Assembly (NCBI RefSeq): GCF_021916785.1
Contig: NZ_JAKCFC010000002.1
Location: forward strand, 496,001-560,000
DNA from: Mycolicibacterium lacusdiani
GTDB lineage: Bacteria; Actinomycetota; Actinomycetes; Mycobacteriales; Mycobacteriaceae
Direction of reading: 5' to 3'
DNA: 64,000 bases
The notes under the pieces are model-generated. The model did no database searches and was not told the DNA's origin. It worked only from the letters and a program-made list of their open reading frames with translations. Within the stretch, counting starts at the first letter, position 1, and each line of letters begins with the position of its first letter. Below, piece after piece: positions 61,672 to 64,000 of the stretch. The translations under genes were made by a program, and so were the position numbers.

Positions 61672-64000
61672 ATGTGCGCCAACACCTCACGGCACCGCGT
61701 AGGGGACGACAGGGCTCAGGCGGGGGTGTGGGCGGCCAGGCAAATCCTCGTCAACGAAGGTTCGACGTCGGGTGGACGCCGGCACGCGGTGAAGCCGAAC
61801 GCCGGCTATGCGAGGTACATCGGCCGCGTGGGTGCTCTCGCCGTGTCGCTGGGGGTTGGAATGGCCGTCGCGACGTCGCCCGGCGTGGCCTACGCCGACG
61901 CGGAGTCCGACCCCGACTCGCCCTCGGCGTCCGGCCCGTCCGGTGCGGGCCCAGCAGCGTCGTCGGCCCCCGCGTCATCGAGTCCGACTGACTCCGCTCC
62001 CGACACGACGGACGTCGACGAGTCGGCAGGGTCGTCGTCCGCGTCCGAGTCGGCAGCCGACGACGGCGGCGACGTGCCGAAGATGAACGTGAACAGCTCG
62101 GGTGGAGCGCACACGTCGACCTACGGCACGTCGGGCACTGGTGACGCAGATCCCGTCGATACGTCGGCCGAGACCGAGACCGTGGTGGAGACCGAGACGG
62201 GCGCGGAGGACGAGACGCCGGAGGTCGTCGAGGAGCCGCCGGCGGGTACGTCGCCAGAACCGGTCCTGGAGGTGCCGACCGACACGTCGGAACCGGTCGG
62301 GGCGCCCGCGGACTTGGGTGAGACCGACGGTGACGACCACGATGCCGGGACGCCAACCCCGCCGAGCGTTGAACCGGCCGGCGGGCAGAGTGAAGGCTTG
62401 CAAGCCGATCCCGAGCCGAGCCCCCTTCAGACGCAGACGCTTTTCGTTACGGACGATCCGGCGCCACCGTCAGAGAGCACGTTCCAGGCCACCTCGTTCA
62501 ACACGCTCATCGTCCCATCGCCTTCGGCCGATCCACTGTCGGCACTGCTGGCCGTGCCCGGCGCCATCATCAACGTGTTCACCGGCTTCGTGGGTGCTCT
62601 GCTCACCCCGTTCCTCGTGCCGGGTCCGCTCGCACCTGCGCCCCTGCCGGGGCTCTGGGCGGTATTGGCGTGGGTGCGGAGGGAAATCAACCACACCTTC
62701 TTCAATCGCAGTCCCATCGCCGTTCCCATCCAGACCGGGCAGAGCCTGACGGGCGTCGTGACCGGCAACCTCAACGCGGTGGATCCCAATGGGGACCCGT
62801 TGACGGCCACGGTGACGCAGCAGGGGCAGTTCGGCACCGTCGTGATCAACGCGAACGGCACCTACACCTACACCCCGAACGGTGCAGTGCCCGCGGGCGG
62901 CATCATCGACTCGTTCAAGGTGACCATCACCGATGGCGCCGACATGCATCTGCCCGGGATCTTCGGTCTGGTGCAGGGCGTGTTCGAGTGCATCGCGCGA
63001 TTCGTCGGCATCGCCCAGCCCGACACGATCGTGAAGACCATCCCCGTCACCGTCGTCGGCTCGGCGATCGGATTGCCTCCGGTGATCGTCACCAGTCCGG
63101 TGGGTCCTATCGTGGCGCCGAATACCGCTCCGGTCGTGCTCGATTCGTCCCTCGTCATCACCGACGTGGATTCGCCGAAGCTCTCGAGCGCGACGGTGAA
63201 GGTCGGCGTCGGATACGTCCAGGGTGACGTCCTGGCGTACACGCCGACGGCCGGGAACCCGATCACCGCCAACTTCAACGCCACGACCGGCGTCCTGACC
63301 CTGTCCGGCGAGGCAACGCTCGCTCAGTATCAGGAGGCGTTGAGGTCGGTCACATTCGCCTCCACTGCAGCGACTTTGGTCGGTGCCAAGGCGATCCTGA
63401 TCTCCGCCACGGACACTCAGAACCTGACCAGCCTGCCCGCGCTCGTCGCGGTCACGATGCTGGGGGCCAACGTGCCGCCGCTCGTCGTGACCGTTCCGGT
63501 GGGTCCCATCGTGACGGCCGGAAGTCCGCCCGTAGCCCTCAACCCACTGGTGACCGTGGTGGACCTCAATTCGCCAAAGCTCAACGGCGCCAGCGTCACC
63601 ATCACGACGGGGTTCACCGCAGGCGACGTCCTCGCGCTGGGCCCGCTGGCGAACAATCCCGTCATCGGTACTTGGAACGCAACAACCGGCACCTTGACGT
63701 TGTCGGGGGAGGCCACCGTCGCGCAGTACCAGGAGGCCCTGCGTGCCGTGACCTTCGCGAGTACCACGGCCGCGGTGATCGGCCTGCGGACGGTGTCGAT
63801 CGTCGCGACCGACACTCAAGGCCTGGCGAGTCTGCCGGGCCTGGTCGCGGTCACGGTTCTCGGACTGCCCGGCAGTGCGCCCTCGGTGATCGCCACGGTG
63901 CCGGTGAAGCTCTATACCTCGGGCGGCACGCCGGTCGTGCTGGATGGGAACTTGACGATCGTCGACGTCGATTCGACGACGGCGTCCGGCGCGACGGTGA
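61672..64000 (+). CDS. Large repetitive surface protein, 3' end beyond window
   Basis: 776 codons are visible with no stop before the edge. Order: a ~45-residue basic N terminus; a hydrophobic segment GRVGALAVSLGVGMAVATSPGVAYA (signal peptide, likely cut after AYA); about 180 residues of Asp/Glu/Ser/Thr/Pro-rich linker; a hydrophobic block DPLSALLAVPGAIINVFTGFVGALLTPFLV; a cadherin/VCBS-like domain (GNLNAVDPNGDPLTATVTQQGQFGTVVINANGTYTYTPNG); then tandem repeats of 133-134 aa starting at 63130, 63529 and 63931 (PVVLD/PVALN...DVDSPKL). It is probably an adhesin-type or cell-wall protein. ATG 61672 has GGAG 8 nt upstream. Confidence 0.82.
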   Translation, partial: MCANTSRHRVGDDRAQAGVWAARQILVNEGSTSGGRRHAVKPNAGYARYIGRVGALAVSLGVGMAVATSPGVAYADAESDPDSPSASGPSGAGPAASSAPASSSPTDSAPDTTDVDESAGSSSASESAADDGGDVPKMNVNSSGGAHTSTYGTSGTGDADPVDTSAETETVVETETGAEDETPEVVEEPPAGTSPEPVLEVPTDTSEPVGAPADLGETDGDDHDAGTPTPPSVEPAGGQSEGLQADPEPSPLQTQTLFVTDDPAPPSESTFQATSFNTLIVPSPSADPLSALLAVPGAIINVFTGFVGALLTPFLVPGPLAPAPLPGLWAVLAWVRREINHTFFNRSPIAVPIQTGQSLTGVVTGNLNAVDPNGDPLTATVTQQGQFGTVVINANGTYTYTPNGAVPAGGIIDSFKVTITDGADMHLPGIFGLVQGVFECIARFVGIAQPDTIVKTIPVTVVGSAIGLPPVIVTSPVGPIVAPNTAPVVLDSSLVITDVDSPKLSSATVKVGVGYVQGDVLAYTPTAGNPITANFNATTGVLTLSGEATLAQYQEALRSVTFASTAATLVGAKAILISATDTQNLTSLPALVAVTMLGANVPPLVVTVPVGPIVTAGSPPVALNPLVTVVDLNSPKLNGASVTITTGFTAGDVLALGPLANNPVIGTWNATTGTLTLSGEATVAQYQEALRAVTFASTTAAVIGLRTVSIVATDTQGLASLPGLVAVTVLGLPGSAPSVIATVPVKLYTSGGTPVVLDGNLTIVDVDSTTASGATV

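Overview
The window is chromosomal DNA from a high-GC actinobacterium, almost certainly a fast-growing mycobacterium (Mycolicibacterium-like). Gene order up to about 38.4 kb follows the Mycobacterium tuberculosis Rv0800-Rv0826 block as I recall it: pepC, a VOC protein, purL, a membrane hydrolase and CPBP protease, purF, purM, DUF3073, ygfZ, pabC, the nitrobindin-like protein, sseC2/cysA2/thiX, lmeA, glnR, mshD, pst, phoU, LCP, dus, desA1, TetR and DUF2236. The block around 50.0-56.0 kb matches dapC-fadA-fadB (Rv0858c-Rv0860). Mycothiol synthase, F420-type enzymes, an LmeA-like protein, many GTG starts and many leaderless-looking promoters support the assignment.

Layout: (1) 1-11.5 kb holds purine synthesis genes with small flavin/F420 and membrane proteins. 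(2) 11.5-19.5 kb holds folate and one-carbon genes, an apparent stand-alone small transcript at 13.85-14.07 kb, a secreted lipase, and a leftward sulfur operon headed by a polycysteine leader peptide. (3) 19.6-30.8 kb holds GlnR, mycothiol synthase and the phosphate-uptake operon pstSCAB behind a Pho box, then a second degenerate response regulator, a SulP transporter with MerR, a quinone oxidoreductase/MarR divergent pair and phoU. (4) 30.9-39.6 kb holds envelope genes (LCP ligase, DesA1, small secreted PASTA-like proteins), regulators and a Ser/Thr kinase. (5) 39.6-40.1 kb holds four tRNAs (Lys on the minus strand; Glu, Asp and Phe on the plus strand). (6) 40.1-50.0 kb is more accessory: TetR-controlled oxidoreductases, two coiled-coil Ala/Glu-rich proteins (one CsbD-like), zwf, and three tandem SRPBCC paralogs. 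(7) 50-56 kb holds dapC, an old yellow enzyme and the fadAB beta-oxidation complex. (8) 56-64 kb holds secreted or surface proteins, a DUF2505 protein, a luciferase-like F420 oxidoreductase and the start of a very large repetitive surface protein that runs off the right edge.

Cross-cutting observations. At least twelve genes have a TANNNT -10 box 6-7 nt before the start codon, which is the mycobacterial leaderless signature. A 26-bp repeat (core GGGCAGGAGCG) occurs three times: it inserts the peptide GGQERSD in-frame in both PepC and MshD, and it covers the place where the start codon of dus should be. The most unusual locus is 13845-14068: a sigma-A-like promoter, a 16-nt sequence complementary to the 3' end of 16S rRNA, ambiguous tiny reading frames (one with an ATT start) and a strong nested terminator. 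I saw no CRISPR array, prophage or insertion sequence.
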